Shown here: piece by piece, positions 7,871-18,015 of the stretch
Position numbering within the stretch: the first letter of the stretch is position 1
Layout of the letters: every line of letters starts with the position of its first letter
NCBI RefSeq assembly: GCF_014673215.1
Contig: NZ_JACWMS010000003.1
Coordinates: 1-64,000, forward strand
Direction of reading: 5' to 3'
DNA: 64,000 nucleotides
Source: Gordonia hankookensis
Lineage (GTDB): Bacteria > Actinomycetota > Actinomycetes > Mycobacteriales > Mycobacteriaceae
The notes under the pieces: model-generated
What the model was told of the DNA's origin: nothing
Database searches by the model: none
Seen by the model: only the letters and a program-made list of their open reading frames with translations
Translations under genes and position numbers: made by a program

Positions 7871-9156
7871 ATCAGGTCGTCGAGATCGCCGTTGAAGCAG
7901 TGATCGACGACAGGACGAACGGTCTCGAAGGTGCATTCCTTGGGGTTGCCCGGCGTGCAGGCGTCACCGAGGACGTGATTGGTGATCGCATCGATCGATT
8001 CCGGAGCTCCGGAGATCTCCTTGCGATTCTCGTAGAACGTGGTCGGGCCGGTGCCGAGGCGGTTCTTGATGTGCGAATCCTGGGTGACGTCGGTGAACTT
8101 CTCCGGGATACCCACATCACGCAGCAGGCGTATCGCGGCGTTCAACGCCTGGTCGGCGGCCTGCACTTTCGTCATCCCATGAGTGTCCACGCCCATCGCC
8201 TCGGCGAGATCGGCGAATCGGTCGTAGAGGACCGGCATGTTGAACGCCCAGACGCGTGGAAGTGCGACCGCGTTGTTGAGGCCGTGGTGGGTGTCGTAGA
8301 ACGCCGACACCGCGTGGCTGATCGAGTGGATGATGCCCAGTCCGCCTGAGTTGAATGCCTGCGCCGCAATGTATTGCGCGTACATCATCCCTTCGCGACC
8401 GGCCAGTTCCGTTGGGTTCCACGTCGCCTCGCGCAGGTGTCGCGCGGTGAGACGAACGGCGTGCAGGGCGTTGCCCATCGACGGCGGGAAGTTCAGCCGC
8501 GACACGTACGGCTCGGACGCGTGGGCCAGCACATCGAACCCGCACTGCGCGGTGAAGGCGACCGGGCAGTCGTAGTAGAGCACCGGGTCGTCGATCGCGA
8601 GCGTGGTGACGGACGCATCGTCGAAAGCGACGTACTTATGTGGCTTGTCGGGATCCGTTGTGGTGTCGGTGATGACGTATGCCCATGACGTCTCCGAGCC
8701 GGTACCCGCGGTGGTCGACACTGCGATATGCGGCGGATTCTTCGGATTCTCACTCTTGTTGAATCCCTCGAACTCGTTGATGCTGCGACCGTCGTGGGCA
8801 ACCGAGATGCGTGCCCCCTTGCAGGCATCGTGGGCGGATCCGCCACCGATGGAGATGAACGAGTCGCATTGCTCGGTGTTGTACAACGACACCGCATCCA
8901 TCACGTTGTAGTCCTTGGGATTCGACTCGACCTGATCGAAGAGGACCACCTCGAGGCCGTGGTACTTGCAGGATTCGACGATCTTGTGGACCGTGTCGCT
9001 GCCCCGCAGACCGGTGGTCATCACCAGCGTGCGCTTGAAGCCGAGCTTGAGCGCCTCCGGACCGATCATCTCGTGCGCACCGGGCCCCATCATGGCGCGT
9101 GGGAATGGATGGAATTCCTTGATGGGAAACGGTTTCAGTAGTTCGTCGACCTGCAT
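7864..9156 (-). CDS. mno: NDMA-dependent (mycofactocin-type) methanol/alcohol dehydrogenase
   Basis: This 430-aa group III alcohol dehydrogenase closely matches the Mno/Mdo/ThcE type of actinobacteria (N-terminus MQVDELLKPFPIKEFHPFPR). It has the nucleotide-binding motif GGGSAHDACKG. Metal ligands are the Asp and His in CGFDVLAHASEPY and the two His in HSISHAVSAFYDTHHG. These decameric enzymes hold tightly bound NAD(P)H, oxidise methanol and other primary alcohols, and need an external acceptor. In vivo that is believed to be mycofactocin; nitroso-dimethylaniline serves in vitro. AGGAGG lies 10 nt upstream of the ATG, a strong site. It is first in the operon mno-moxR-coxE-adh-mnoS-mnoR and has its own 126-bp upstream region. 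Confidence 0.92.
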   Translation of the reverse strand: MQVDELLKPFPIKEFHPFPRAMMGPGAHEMIGPEALKLGFKRTLVMTTGLRGSDTVHKIVESCKYHGLEVVLFDQVESNPKDYNVMDAVSLYNTEQCDSFISIGGGSAHDACKGARISVAHDGRSINEFEGFNKSENPKNPPHIAVSTTAGTGSETSWAYVITDTTTDPDKPHKYVAFDDASVTTLAIDDPVLYYDCPVAFTAQCGFDVLAHASEPYVSRLNFPPSMGNALHAVRLTARHLREATWNPTELAGREGMMYAQYIAAQAFNSGGLGIIHSISHAVSAFYDTHHGLNNAVALPRVWAFNMPVLYDRFADLAEAMGVDTHGMTKVQAADQALNAAIRLLRDVGIPEKFTDVTQDSHIKNRLGTGPTTFYENRKEISGAPESIDAITNHVLGDACTPGNPKECTFETVRPVVDHCFNGDLDDLIS

Positions 9157-9191
9157 GATGACCTGACCTCCTGCGCACGATGCGCATCCTC

Positions 9192-9220
9192 AACGTCGGT
9201 AGTGGAGCAACGGCGACGTT
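9192..9220 (-). promoter_or_regulatory. Inverted repeat upstream of mno (candidate MnoR site)
   Basis: A perfect 7-bp inverted repeat AACGTCG/CGACGTT (9192-9198 and 9214-9220) with a 15-bp centre lies 36-64 bp upstream of the mno ATG. LuxR-type regulators bind such dyads. A 10-bp palindrome GATGCGCATC follows at 9179-9188. No confident -10/-35 pair was found, and the link to MnoR is inference. Confidence 0.35.
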
Positions 9221-9282
9221 ACGCAGGTCACAATGCGGGTGGACAGGTCTCGACGGCCGAACCGTCCGTTACGACCGCACCG

Positions 9283-10086
<804 letters not shown>

Positions 10087-10142
10087 CGCGTTCGCCACCT
10101 CGTCCTTCTCCGGCGCTCCGGCCTCGCTGTCGTGATCATCGA

Positions 10143-10919
10143 TCACCTTGTCACCCAAGCGATCACGGAGATCAGGATCGCCGCGATCGCCGGCAACACC
10201 ACGACCACCCACTGAACGCGGCTCGCCCGCGGCGCCGTCGCGACTCCCGGCGTCTCCGGTACCGAACCGGTGAACCCCCGCGACATCATCGCGAGATGGA
10301 CTCGCTCCCCGCGTTCGTATGACCTCAGGAACAGGGATCCGACGCCCTTGGCGATCGCCCCTGCCTGGTGCAACATCCGCGGTGAATCGCCCCTGGCGAG
10401 CCGGGCGATGTGCATACGACGGATCTCGGCCGAGAGCAGATCGGTGTAGCGCAGCATCATCACGATCACCGGCGTCAGCGTGGCCGGCATACCCAGCCGC
10501 GTCAGCGCCAACGGCAGCTCTCTCGCCTGCGTGGTCGCGGCGAAGGTCAGCGATGCGGCGACTCCGAGCGACCCCTTGACGACGATCCCCCACGCCGCGA
10601 ACAGGCCCGAGACCGATAGCGACAGCCCGGCCACGTCGACCCGTTCACCTCCTTCGGCGAACGGCAACAGTACCGCCAGGATGACGAACGGCGCCTCGAT
10701 CACCATGCGCGGCACGATCCATCCGAGCGGCACGCGCGCAACCCGCCAGACGAGGACCAGGACCGCGGTGAACGCCAGGTACGGCCAGAACATCTCACGG
10801 GGAGTGGCCACGACGGCGAAGACAAAGGCGATCAGACAGACCAGTTTGACCTCGGTGGGTGCCCGATGGACCGGCGAGTCGCCCTCTCGATAGAGCGGAT
10901 GGGCATGACCGGCGCCCAT
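10143..10919 (-). CDS. cbiQ: Cobalt/nickel ECF transporter transmembrane subunit CbiQ
   Basis: This 258-aa integral membrane protein has four to five hydrophobic helices and Arg/Gly-rich coupling motifs (IARLARGDSPR and AMMSRGFTGS). These are the EAA-like segments through which CbiQ touches the CbiO ATPase. It is the scaffold (T) component of the group I ECF importer and sits in the cytoplasmic membrane. The ATG at 10919 is 5 nt after the stop of the PDGLE-domain gene, so the two are co-translated. Confidence 0.9.
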   Translation of the reverse strand: MGAGHAHPLYREGDSPVHRAPTEVKLVCLIAFVFAVVATPREMFWPYLAFTAVLVLVWRVARVPLGWIVPRMVIEAPFVILAVLLPFAEGGERVDVAGLSLSVSGLFAAWGIVVKGSLGVAASLTFAATTQARELPLALTRLGMPATLTPVIVMMLRYTDLLSAEIRRMHIARLARGDSPRMLHQAGAIAKGVGSLFLRSYERGERVHLAMMSRGFTGSVPETPGVATAPRASRVQWVVVVLPAIAAILISVIAWVTR

Positions 10920-10924
10920 CGCGA

Positions 10925-11323
10925 TCAGCGCCCGGCGCCGTCGGCGCCCACGTGGTCGGCGCGAACCCGTCGCCGGACGGCGAGCAGCCAGAACAGCCCC
11001 GTCGCGACCGCGAGCGTGACCGCCACACCGATGACACCGGCGACGCCATTGGTGCCACCGATCCCGTGCAGCGAGTAGTCGGCCAGCGGCGACGAGGCCA
11101 TCGCATGATCTGTCGCGTGCTGCGCCATGCAGTCGCCGGTGAGTTGCTCGCTGCCGCCGACCATCACCGTCTCGCAGCCGCGCAGGGTCGCCGAATCCAG
11201 TCCGTCGGGTGATGAACTCGCCGCATACGACACGACTCCGGCGATGATCAGTGCCGCACAGGCGAACACCGAGAGGAAGGTCCGTCGGCTCACGCGCCGT
11301 CGATTGTCGTCGGTGGCGCTCAT
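10925..11323 (-). CDS. PDGLE-domain protein, CbiN-like component of Co/Ni importer
   Basis: This 132-aa protein has an N-terminal membrane helix (TFLSVFACAALIIAGVVSYAA), the SSPDGLDSATLR motif that defines PDGLE/CbiN-type accessory proteins, an extracytoplasmic loop with two His and a Cys pair, and a C-terminal helix (about 95-120). In Co/Ni ECF systems a small two-helix protein of this kind is needed with CbiM for metal capture. Its ATG overlaps the cbiM stop by 4 bp (ATGA), and it is followed 5 nt later by cbiQ. Confidence 0.82.
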   Translation of the reverse strand: MSATDDNRRRVSRRTFLSVFACAALIIAGVVSYAASSSPDGLDSATLRGCETVMVGGSEQLTGDCMAQHATDHAMASSPLADYSLHGIGGTNGVAGVIGVAVTLAVATGLFWLLAVRRRVRADHVGADGAGR

Positions 11324-12012
11324 ACCGCCGCTCCGACCGGCTCGGACCTGCTGGGGGTGCGCGTTCGGAGCAGATAGACGAGATCGGGCCGCGCGCGGAC
11401 CACCGCCATCACCGTGACGGCGGTGATGATGCCCTCGCCGACACCGATGAGGGCGTGGGTGCCCCACATGTACACCGCAACAGTGCCCAGCGACTCTGTC
11501 GCGGCACCGCCCAGTGCGTACTCGACGACGAAACCCGTTGCGGCGGCAACAGTCCCACAGAACGCCGCCACGAATGCGACCATGCCGAGTCGGCCTGGTG
11601 ACGGTACGCGCCGTCCGATCAGGCGATGACCTGCCACCGCGACCAGATAGCCCACGAAGGTCGAGATCAACGCCATGTTCGTGATGTTGGCACCCAGCGC
11701 GGTGACCCCGCCATCGGCGAAGAGCAACGCCTGCACCACCAGGACGATCGCGATACACAATGCGCCGGTGAAGGGGCCGACCAGGATCGCGGCGAGGGCT
11801 CCGCCGAGGAGGTGCCCGCTGACTCCGGGCAGTATCGGGAAGTTGATCATCTGCACCGCGAAGATGAATGCCGCGACGAGTCCGGCCATCGGGACGGTCT
11901 TCTCGTCGAGATCGGTCCGGGCGCGCCACACGCAGAACGCGAGGCCTGCGAAGGCGATGATTCCGAAGAGGGCCGAGACCGGCGCGTCGATGATGCCGTC
12001 ACTCATGTGCAT
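11320..12012 (-). CDS. cbiM: Cobalt/nickel ECF transporter substrate-binding subunit CbiM
   Basis: This is a membrane protein of 230 aa from the ATG at 12012, with about seven hydrophobic helices. The family depends on the N-terminal Met-His: the free amine and His2 bind the metal. The sequence MHMSDGIID therefore argues for this start rather than the ATG at 12054, which would bury it behind 14 residues. Other family features are HLLGGALAAILVGPF and GANITNMALI. It is the S component that selects Co2+ or Ni2+. It lies behind an ArsR-type regulator and a candidate operator, which suggests metal-dependent repression. Confidence 0.88.
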   Translation of the reverse strand: MHMSDGIIDAPVSALFGIIAFAGLAFCVWRARTDLDEKTVPMAGLVAAFIFAVQMINFPILPGVSGHLLGGALAAILVGPFTGALCIAIVLVVQALLFADGGVTALGANITNMALISTFVGYLVAVAGHRLIGRRVPSPGRLGMVAFVAAFCGTVAAATGFVVEYALGGAATESLGTVAVYMWGTHALIGVGEGIITAVTVMAVVRARPDLVYLLRTRTPSRSEPVGAAV

Positions 12013-12093
12013 GGCGACGGTCGACGTGACCGGCGTAGGCGTCAGCGTGGACATGCACGAACCGTAGAACCGCCACGGTCATCTGTCCACTCA

Positions 12094-12111
12094 TTCAGAT
12101 GTTTAAGTGAA
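12094..12111 (-). promoter_or_regulatory. Candidate ArsR/SmtB operator upstream of cbiM
   Basis: The imperfect dyad TTCAGATGTTTAAGTGAA (12094-12111) lies in the 134-bp space between the regulator and the cbiM ATG, in an AT-rich island unlike its surroundings. TTCA-N10-TGAA half sites resemble operators of NmtR/CmtR-type repressors. It is placed to control cbiM rather than the upstream regulator gene. Confidence 0.4.
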
Positions 12112-12146
12112 CAGACTGTCCGTTGGGTCAGGTGTCGACCACACCT

Positions 12147-12485
12147 TCACGTGTGGCCGTGCCCTGCACCCATCCAATGAAGCAGTTCGTGGACGGTGTC
12201 GTCGTCGAGTCGGTAACTGACCGACCGGCCGACGCGGGTCGAACTCACCCAGCCCTGGTGGCGCAGTACCCGAAGCGCCTGGGAGACCGCGGTTTCGGTG
12301 CGGCCCACGGCAGTCGCGAGATCGCCGACGATGATCCCCGGACGGCGGTGCAGAACGATCAGGATCTCGAGGCGGTGCGGATCGGAGAGCAGATCGAAGC
12401 GCGTGGACCACTCCGCGATGTCGACATCGCCACGTTCACCGTGCCCACCGCCGGTCACCGGGCTCTCCGCGCCCTCGGCCACCAC
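12147..12485 (-). CDS. ArsR/SmtB-family metal-sensing repressor, NmtR-like
   Basis: This winged-helix protein has up to 112 aa and the core DLLSDPHRLEILIVL. The recognition region is GRTETAVSQALRVLRHQGW, and a VGRSVSYRL wing follows. The C-terminal helix carries a DDDTVHELLHW motif and a GHGHT tail; the N-terminus holds GGGHGERGD. Mycobacterial NmtR binds Ni/Co through a flexible N-terminal Gly-His segment and a C-terminal His/Asp helix, so this arrangement fits a Ni/Co sensor. The neighbouring Co/Ni importer supports it. The GTG at 12485 is 3 nt after the murA stop. A GTG at 12458 behind GGAGAG would give 103 aa and keep the GHG motif. The metal is inferred. Confidence 0.78.
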   Translation of the reverse strand: MVAEGAESPVTGGGHGERGDVDIAEWSTRFDLLSDPHRLEILIVLHRRPGIIVGDLATAVGRTETAVSQALRVLRHQGWVSSTRVGRSVSYRLDDDTVHELLHWMGAGHGHT

Positions 12486-12488
12486 GTC

Positions 12489-13745
12489 TCACTCACCGAC
12501 CCGCTCGATCTTGCCGCCGAGACTGCGAAGATTCTCGACGAACCGGGGGTAACCGCGATCGATGTGCTCGACGTCGTGAACCTCGGTCACCCCGTCGGCG
12601 ACCAGCCCGGCCAGCACGAGGCCTGCGCCCGCGCGGATGTCCGAACACCAGACCGGCGCACTCGACAGTCGTTCGATTCCACGCAGTACCGCGTGATGAC
12701 CATCGGTCCGTGCGTCGGCGCCCAGCCGTACCATCTCCTCCACGAAACGGAATCGCGCCTCGAAGACGTTCTCGGTGATCACCGACATTCCCTCGGCTAT
12801 CGCGGCCATGCCGATCGCCATCGGTTGCAGGTCGGTGGGAAAGCCGGGAAACGGCAAGGTGGACACGTTGACGGCGATCGGACGACGGTCCTGGCGAACC
12901 CGGAAGCCGTCGGCAAACCGGTCGACGTGCGCGCCGGTGTCCCCCAGCTTGTTCAGGACAAGCTGCAGGTGCTCGGGCGAGACGCCACGCACGGTCACGT
13001 CACCGCGGGTCATCGCGGCCGCGATCCCCCACGTCGCGCCGACGATCCGATCCCCGACCACGCGGTGAGTGGTCGGATGCATCCGGTCGACGCCGGTCAC
13101 CGTCAAGGTCGAGGTTCCCGCACCCTCGATGAGCGCGCCCATCTGCTGGAGCATCACGCAGAGGTCGACTATCTCGGGTTCCCGGGCGGCGTTGTCGATG
13201 GTGGTCACGCCGTCGGCGAGAACCGCGGCCATCAGGATGTTCTCGGTCGCACCGACCGACGGGAACTCGAGAGCCACCGGCGCACCGACGAGAGCGTCGG
13301 CCTCGGCCACGACACATCCGTGCTCGATCGAACTGTGCGCACCCAGTGCGCGCAGACCGGCCTGATGCATGTCGAGCGGGCGAGACCCGATGGCGTCACC
13401 GCCCGGAAGGGCCACGACGGCACGACGGCAGCGGGCCATCAGGGGGCCGAGCACACACACCGATGCACGGAACTGTTTCACCGCATCGAAGTCCGCGTGA
13501 TATTTGGGTTCGGCGGGTGCGTCGATCCGCACCGTGTCGCCGTCGATGGTCACCACGGCGCCGAGGCCCCGCAGGACATCGGCCATCAAAGGGACGTCGG
13601 CGATCTCAGGTGAGTTCGTCAACGTCGTGGTGCCCTCTGCGAGCAGGGCTGCCGCCATCAACTTCAGCACACTGTTCTTGGCACCGCCCACCCAGACCTC
13701 GCCGGACAGTCGGCCTCCCCCGGAGACCAGAAAACGATCACTCAC
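12489..13745 (-). CDS. murA: UDP-N-acetylglucosamine 1-carboxyvinyltransferase MurA
   Basis: MurA catalyses the first committed step of peptidoglycan synthesis, transfer of enolpyruvate from PEP to UDP-GlcNAc. The 418-aa protein shows the EPSP-synthase-like fold motifs [16 protein letters not shown] and LDMHQAGL. The residue equivalent to catalytic Cys115 of E. coli is Asp117 ([10 protein letters not shown]), as in Mycobacterium. That substitution makes the enzyme intrinsically insensitive to fosfomycin. It follows the PduO-type gene by 9 bp and is followed 3 nt later by the ArsR-type gene. In mycobacteria murA directly precedes the rRNA operon; here 12 kb separate them. Confidence 0.95.
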   Translation of the reverse strand: MSDRFLVSGGGRLSGEVWVGGAKNSVLKLMAAALLAEGTTTLTNSPEIADVPLMADVLRGLGAVVTIDGDTVRIDAPAEPKYHADFDAVKQFRASVCVLGPLMARCRRAVVALPGGDAIGSRPLDMHQAGLRALGAHSSIEHGCVVAEADALVGAPVALEFPSVGATENILMAAVLADGVTTIDNAAREPEIVDLCVMLQQMGALIEGAGTSTLTVTGVDRMHPTTHRVVGDRIVGATWGIAAAMTRGDVTVRGVSPEHLQLVLNKLGDTGAHVDRFADGFRVRQDRRPIAVNVSTLPFPGFPTDLQPMAIGMAAIAEGMSVITENVFEARFRFVEEMVRLGADARTDGHHAVLRGIERLSSAPVWCSDIRAGAGLVLAGLVADGVTEVHDVEHIDRGYPRFVENLRSLGGKIERVGE

Positions 13746-13754
13746 GCTGCCACC

Positions 13755-14402
13755 TTAGCTGTCACGCGCGGCGTCTCCGTCCGACCGGGGAGCGCCGCCA
13801 CGCGCGGGCGGCCGCCTCCGCTCGCCACCGGGCGACCATTTCACGTCCCCCTCGCCGTGCGGTGCGCGATTGGCGACGCGCGAGAGGATGAACAACAGGT
13901 CCGACAGCCGGTTCAGATACTTCGCCGGCAGCACACTGGTGGTGTCCGGGTCCGCCTCCACAGCTGCCCAGGCCGACCGTTCGGCACGCCTGGTCACCGT
14001 GCGTGCGTGATGGAGCAGCGCACTCAGTCGGGTGCCTCCCGGCAGGATGAACGAATCGAGTGTCGGCAGTCCGTCGGCGTACTGGTCACACCACGACTCC
14101 AGCGCGTCGATGTAGTCCTGCTCGATGCGCAGTGGTGGATAGTCGGGTTCCGCCACCACCGGGGTGGACAGATCCGCACCGGCGTCGAAGAGATCGTTCT
14201 GGACGGTGCGCAGCACCTCGACGATGTCGGCCGGCACGTCATCACCGAGGGCCAACGCCATCCCGATGACCGCGTTGGCCTCGTCACAGTCGGCGTAGGC
14301 CGCCACCCGGACATCGTTCTTGGACACCCGGGAGAAGTCGCTGAGTCCGGTGGTGCCGTCGTCGCCGGTGCGTGTGTAGATCCGCGTGAGATGTACCGCC
14401 AT
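13755..14402 (-). CDS. PduO-type corrinoid adenosyltransferase
   Basis: This 215-aa ATP:cob(I)alamin adenosyltransferase makes adenosylcobalamin for B12-dependent enzymes. The N-terminal ATP-binding motif YTRTGDDGTTGLSDFSRVSK, the Asp/Glu pair in YADCDEANAVIG, and the C-terminal motif RRAERSAW followed by YLNRLSDLLFILSR are all present. The last 25 residues are a low-complexity Arg/Gly/Pro tail. The gene sits between a DUF2550 gene and murA, as in mycobacteria. The cobalt importer two genes downstream is a functional fit, since cobalt feeds the same cofactor. Confidence 0.92.
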   Translation of the reverse strand: MAVHLTRIYTRTGDDGTTGLSDFSRVSKNDVRVAAYADCDEANAVIGMALALGDDVPADIVEVLRTVQNDLFDAGADLSTPVVAEPDYPPLRIEQDYIDALESWCDQYADGLPTLDSFILPGGTRLSALLHHARTVTRRAERSAWAAVEADPDTTSVLPAKYLNRLSDLLFILSRVANRAPHGEGDVKWSPGGERRRPPARGGAPRSDGDAARDS

Positions 14403-14442
14403 GACCTGAATCTACTGCCCGGTACCGGGCCTGCGGTCGTCG

Positions 14443-14460
14443 GCCTGATCCCGATCAGGC
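14443..14460 (-). terminator. Hairpin over the DUF2550 stop codon
   Basis: GCCTGATCCCGATCAGGC forms an 8-bp dyad around a 2-bp centre. As RNA it would fold with a 6-bp stem and a 6-nt loop. The TGA stop of the DUF2550 gene lies inside it. It may attenuate read-through into the adenosyltransferase gene; no U-tract follows. Confidence 0.3.
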
Positions 14461-14919
14461 ACTACGGCGACGTTGCGAGCGATTCGACTGTCGTGACTCC
14501 AGCCACGACTGGAACGCGGTGTCGGCACCGGGCGCCATGGCGAGTTCGTAGGCTCGGCCTGCATCGTCGGCCCCGGGTTCGAGTTCCAGGATCACCATGC
14601 CGTGCAGGATCTCGGACTCGGTGCCCTCGGGTCGCCGTCTGCGGGTGATCTCAATCGACTGTCGGCCCAGCGTGCGGGTCGGTCCCGGGCGCAACGAACT
14701 GAGTCGGAAATAGCGGAGATTCTCGTCGCTGTAATGGACGGTGCCATGGCGCCAGCCCTCATCGACGTCTGCGGGCAGCTCTCTGAGCAGCACCGGGGTT
14801 CCGGTCCTGCGCAACTGCCCCAGCCGATACGCGAGGAGGCCGCACACCACCACGGCGACCGCCAACAGGACGCCCAGTACCAACGCGATCCACGACACCA
14901 GGCGCACACCTCCCGCCAA
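14455..14919 (-). CDS. DUF2550 membrane-anchored protein
   Basis: This 154-aa protein has a single N-terminal membrane helix (about 8-30, LVSWIALVLGVLLAVAVVV) and a soluble C-terminal domain (ELPADVDEGWRHGTVHY, RRRRPEGTESEILHGM). It belongs to the DUF2550 family found next to the ATP synthase operon in mycobacteria (Rv1312 position) and of unknown function. Most of it should be cytoplasmic, given the Arg-rich segment after the helix. It lies 234 bp downstream of atpC, beyond the operon terminator, so it is probably transcribed separately. No catalytic motif is visible. Confidence 0.82.
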   Translation of the reverse strand: MAGGVRLVSWIALVLGVLLAVAVVVCGLLAYRLGQLRRTGTPVLLRELPADVDEGWRHGTVHYSDENLRYFRLSSLRPGPTRTLGRQSIEITRRRRPEGTESEILHGMVILELEPGADDAGRAYELAMAPGADTAFQSWLESRQSNRSQRRRSA

Positions 14920-15102
14920 CGGTCGCGCGGGGGCTGATCACGGTGCGCCGGATTCACGCACCGAGATGAGTCGAGAGACTCCGGTGCACGACCGTTCTGC
15001 GTCCAGCATGCCAGACCGGGTTCGATGCCTCGTCACGGCAGTTCCCCTGGGTCGGCAACGCCGGCCGCGACCGGTGACCCGCCCGGACGGGCTCGGACAC
15101 GA

Positions 15103-15143
15103 CGACGGCCGGCCATCGCGCACAACGCGATGACCGGCCGTCG
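15103..15143 (-). terminator. Strong hairpin terminator after atpC
   Basis: An 18-bp stem with one G-U wobble (arms 15103-15120 and 15126-15143, 5-nt loop) lies 10 bp after the atpC stop. It is among the longest hairpins I found in the window and marks the end of the ATP synthase operon. No U-tract follows, as is common in GC-rich actinobacteria. Confidence 0.75.
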
Positions 15144-15153
15144 ATCTGCGAAC

Positions 15154-15534
15154 TTACTTGGCCGCCTGCTCCGCCGCCGCGAGGCGGGAGTGCGCGCGGT
15201 TGTACTCGTCGGTACCCGGCTCGGCGGACTCGAGTGCCGAGCGTTCGGCTGCCGCGTCGATGTCGTCGGCCCACTGAGCCGACTCGGCGAGTACGGTCAC
15301 CGATTCACCGGTCACCGAGAGAAACCCGCCCTGCACGGCCGCCGACAGACGCTTGCCACTCTCCTCGGCGATCACCACGAAACCACCCGGGACGAGCTGC
15401 CCCAGCAGGGGTTCGTGATTCGCCAGCACACCGAGCTCGCCGGAGGTCGTCTGGGCGATGACGAAGGTGGCCTCGCCCGAGTACAGCTTCTCGTCGGCCG
15501 CGACGACCTCGACGTGGAAGGACTTGTCAGCCAT
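15154..15534 (-). CDS. atpC: ATP synthase epsilon subunit
   Basis: This 126-aa F1 epsilon subunit is the central-stalk protein that sits with gamma and regulates the enzyme. The N-terminal beta-sandwich has the typical MADKSFHVEVVAADEKLYSG start and GELGVLANHEPLL motif. The C-terminal helical part is short, as in mycobacteria. It follows atpD by 9 bp and is the last gene of the operon. Confidence 0.95.
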   Translation of the reverse strand: MADKSFHVEVVAADEKLYSGEATFVIAQTTSGELGVLANHEPLLGQLVPGGFVVIAEESGKRLSAAVQGGFLSVTGESVTVLAESAQWADDIDAAAERSALESAEPGTDEYNRAHSRLAAAEQAAK

Positions 15535-15543
15535 GGCGACCCG

Positions 15544-17019
<1,476 letters not shown>

Positions 17020-17040
17020 CTATGGGTCGCCAGGGTTCGA

Positions 17041-17973
17041 TCAGGTGGCCAGGGCGCTGGAGCCGCCGACGATCTCGCTGATCTCCTGCGTGATCTGCGC
17101 CTGCCGGAGCTGGTTGGCCTCGCGGGAGAGCGAGGTCGCCAGTTCGTCGGCGTTGTCGGTGGCCGCCTTCATCGCGGTCCGGCGTGCTGCCGACTCCGAT
17201 GCGGCGGAATCCAGCAGCGCCGCGTACACGCGGGTGGCGACATACTTTGGCAGCAAGGCCTCGAGCAACGCCTCGGGCGCCGGTTCGAACGAGTAATTGC
17301 GCGACGACTTGTGGATCTCGGCTTCCATCTCGTCATCCTCTTCGGACACGACGAGCGGTGCCACACGGCGCACCTCGGGCGTCTGGGTCAGCATGGAGAC
17401 GAACCTCGTGTACACGAGATGCAGCTCATCGATGCCCTCCAGCGTCCCCTCACCGTCGGGACGCTCGACCTGTTCTCCGGAACCGGCCTCGAACAATTGG
17501 ACCAAGAAGTTGGTCGCGGTGCTCGCATCGCTGTAGTCCGGGGCCTGCGAGAACCCTGTCCACGAATCGGTCACCTCGGTACCACGGAAGGTGAAGTAGC
17601 CGACCCCCTTCTGCCCCATGACGAACAGCACGGGCTCCTTGCCCTCGTCACGCACCAGTGCGATGAGCTCGCGGGTCGCCCGCAGGACGTTGGAGTTGTA
17701 GCCGCCGCACATTCCGCGGTCACTCGTGACCACCAGAATCCCGGCGCGCCGGGGGTTCTCACGCTCGACCAGCAGGGGGTGATCCAGCGAGCCGGCATTG
17801 CTCGCCAGCTCCGACAACACCTCGGTCATCTCATGCGCGTACGGCTTGGCCGCCGCGACACGAGCCTGCGCCTTGGTGATGCGCGAGGTCGCGATCAGCT
17901 CCTGCGCCTTCGTGATCTTCCTGGTCGAGTTGACCGACCGGATGCGTGAGCGCAGCTCACGAATGCTGGCCAC
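17041..17973 (-). CDS. atpG: ATP synthase gamma subunit
   Basis: The 310-aa rotor shaft of F1 has an N-terminal helix ([20 protein letters not shown]), a Rossmann-like middle with [11 protein letters not shown], and a C-terminal helix ending in [15 protein letters not shown]. Between about 200 and 225 it carries the extra acidic loop ([19 protein letters not shown]) that mycobacterial gamma subunits also have. In mycobacteria this loop is linked to low ATPase (hydrolysis) activity. It lies between atpA (42-bp gap) and atpD. Confidence 0.95.
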   Translation of the reverse strand: MASIRELRSRIRSVNSTRKITKAQELIATSRITKAQARVAAAKPYAHEMTEVLSELASNAGSLDHPLLVERENPRRAGILVVTSDRGMCGGYNSNVLRATRELIALVRDEGKEPVLFVMGQKGVGYFTFRGTEVTDSWTGFSQAPDYSDASTATNFLVQLFEAGSGEQVERPDGEGTLEGIDELHLVYTRFVSMLTQTPEVRRVAPLVVSEEDDEMEAEIHKSSRNYSFEPAPEALLEALLPKYVATRVYAALLDSAASESAARRTAMKAATDNADELATSLSREANQLRQAQITQEISEIVGGSSALAT

Positions 17974-18015
17974 GAGCCCTCACCCCTTCCTTGGCACGAC
18001 TGTCGGACGACCCGA

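Noticed and set aside
12013..12146. Cobalamin riboswitch upstream of cbiM
   Set aside because: The space between the ArsR-type gene and cbiM is too short for a full B12 aptamer, and no B12-box-like core was seen. Control by the ArsR-type protein is more likely.
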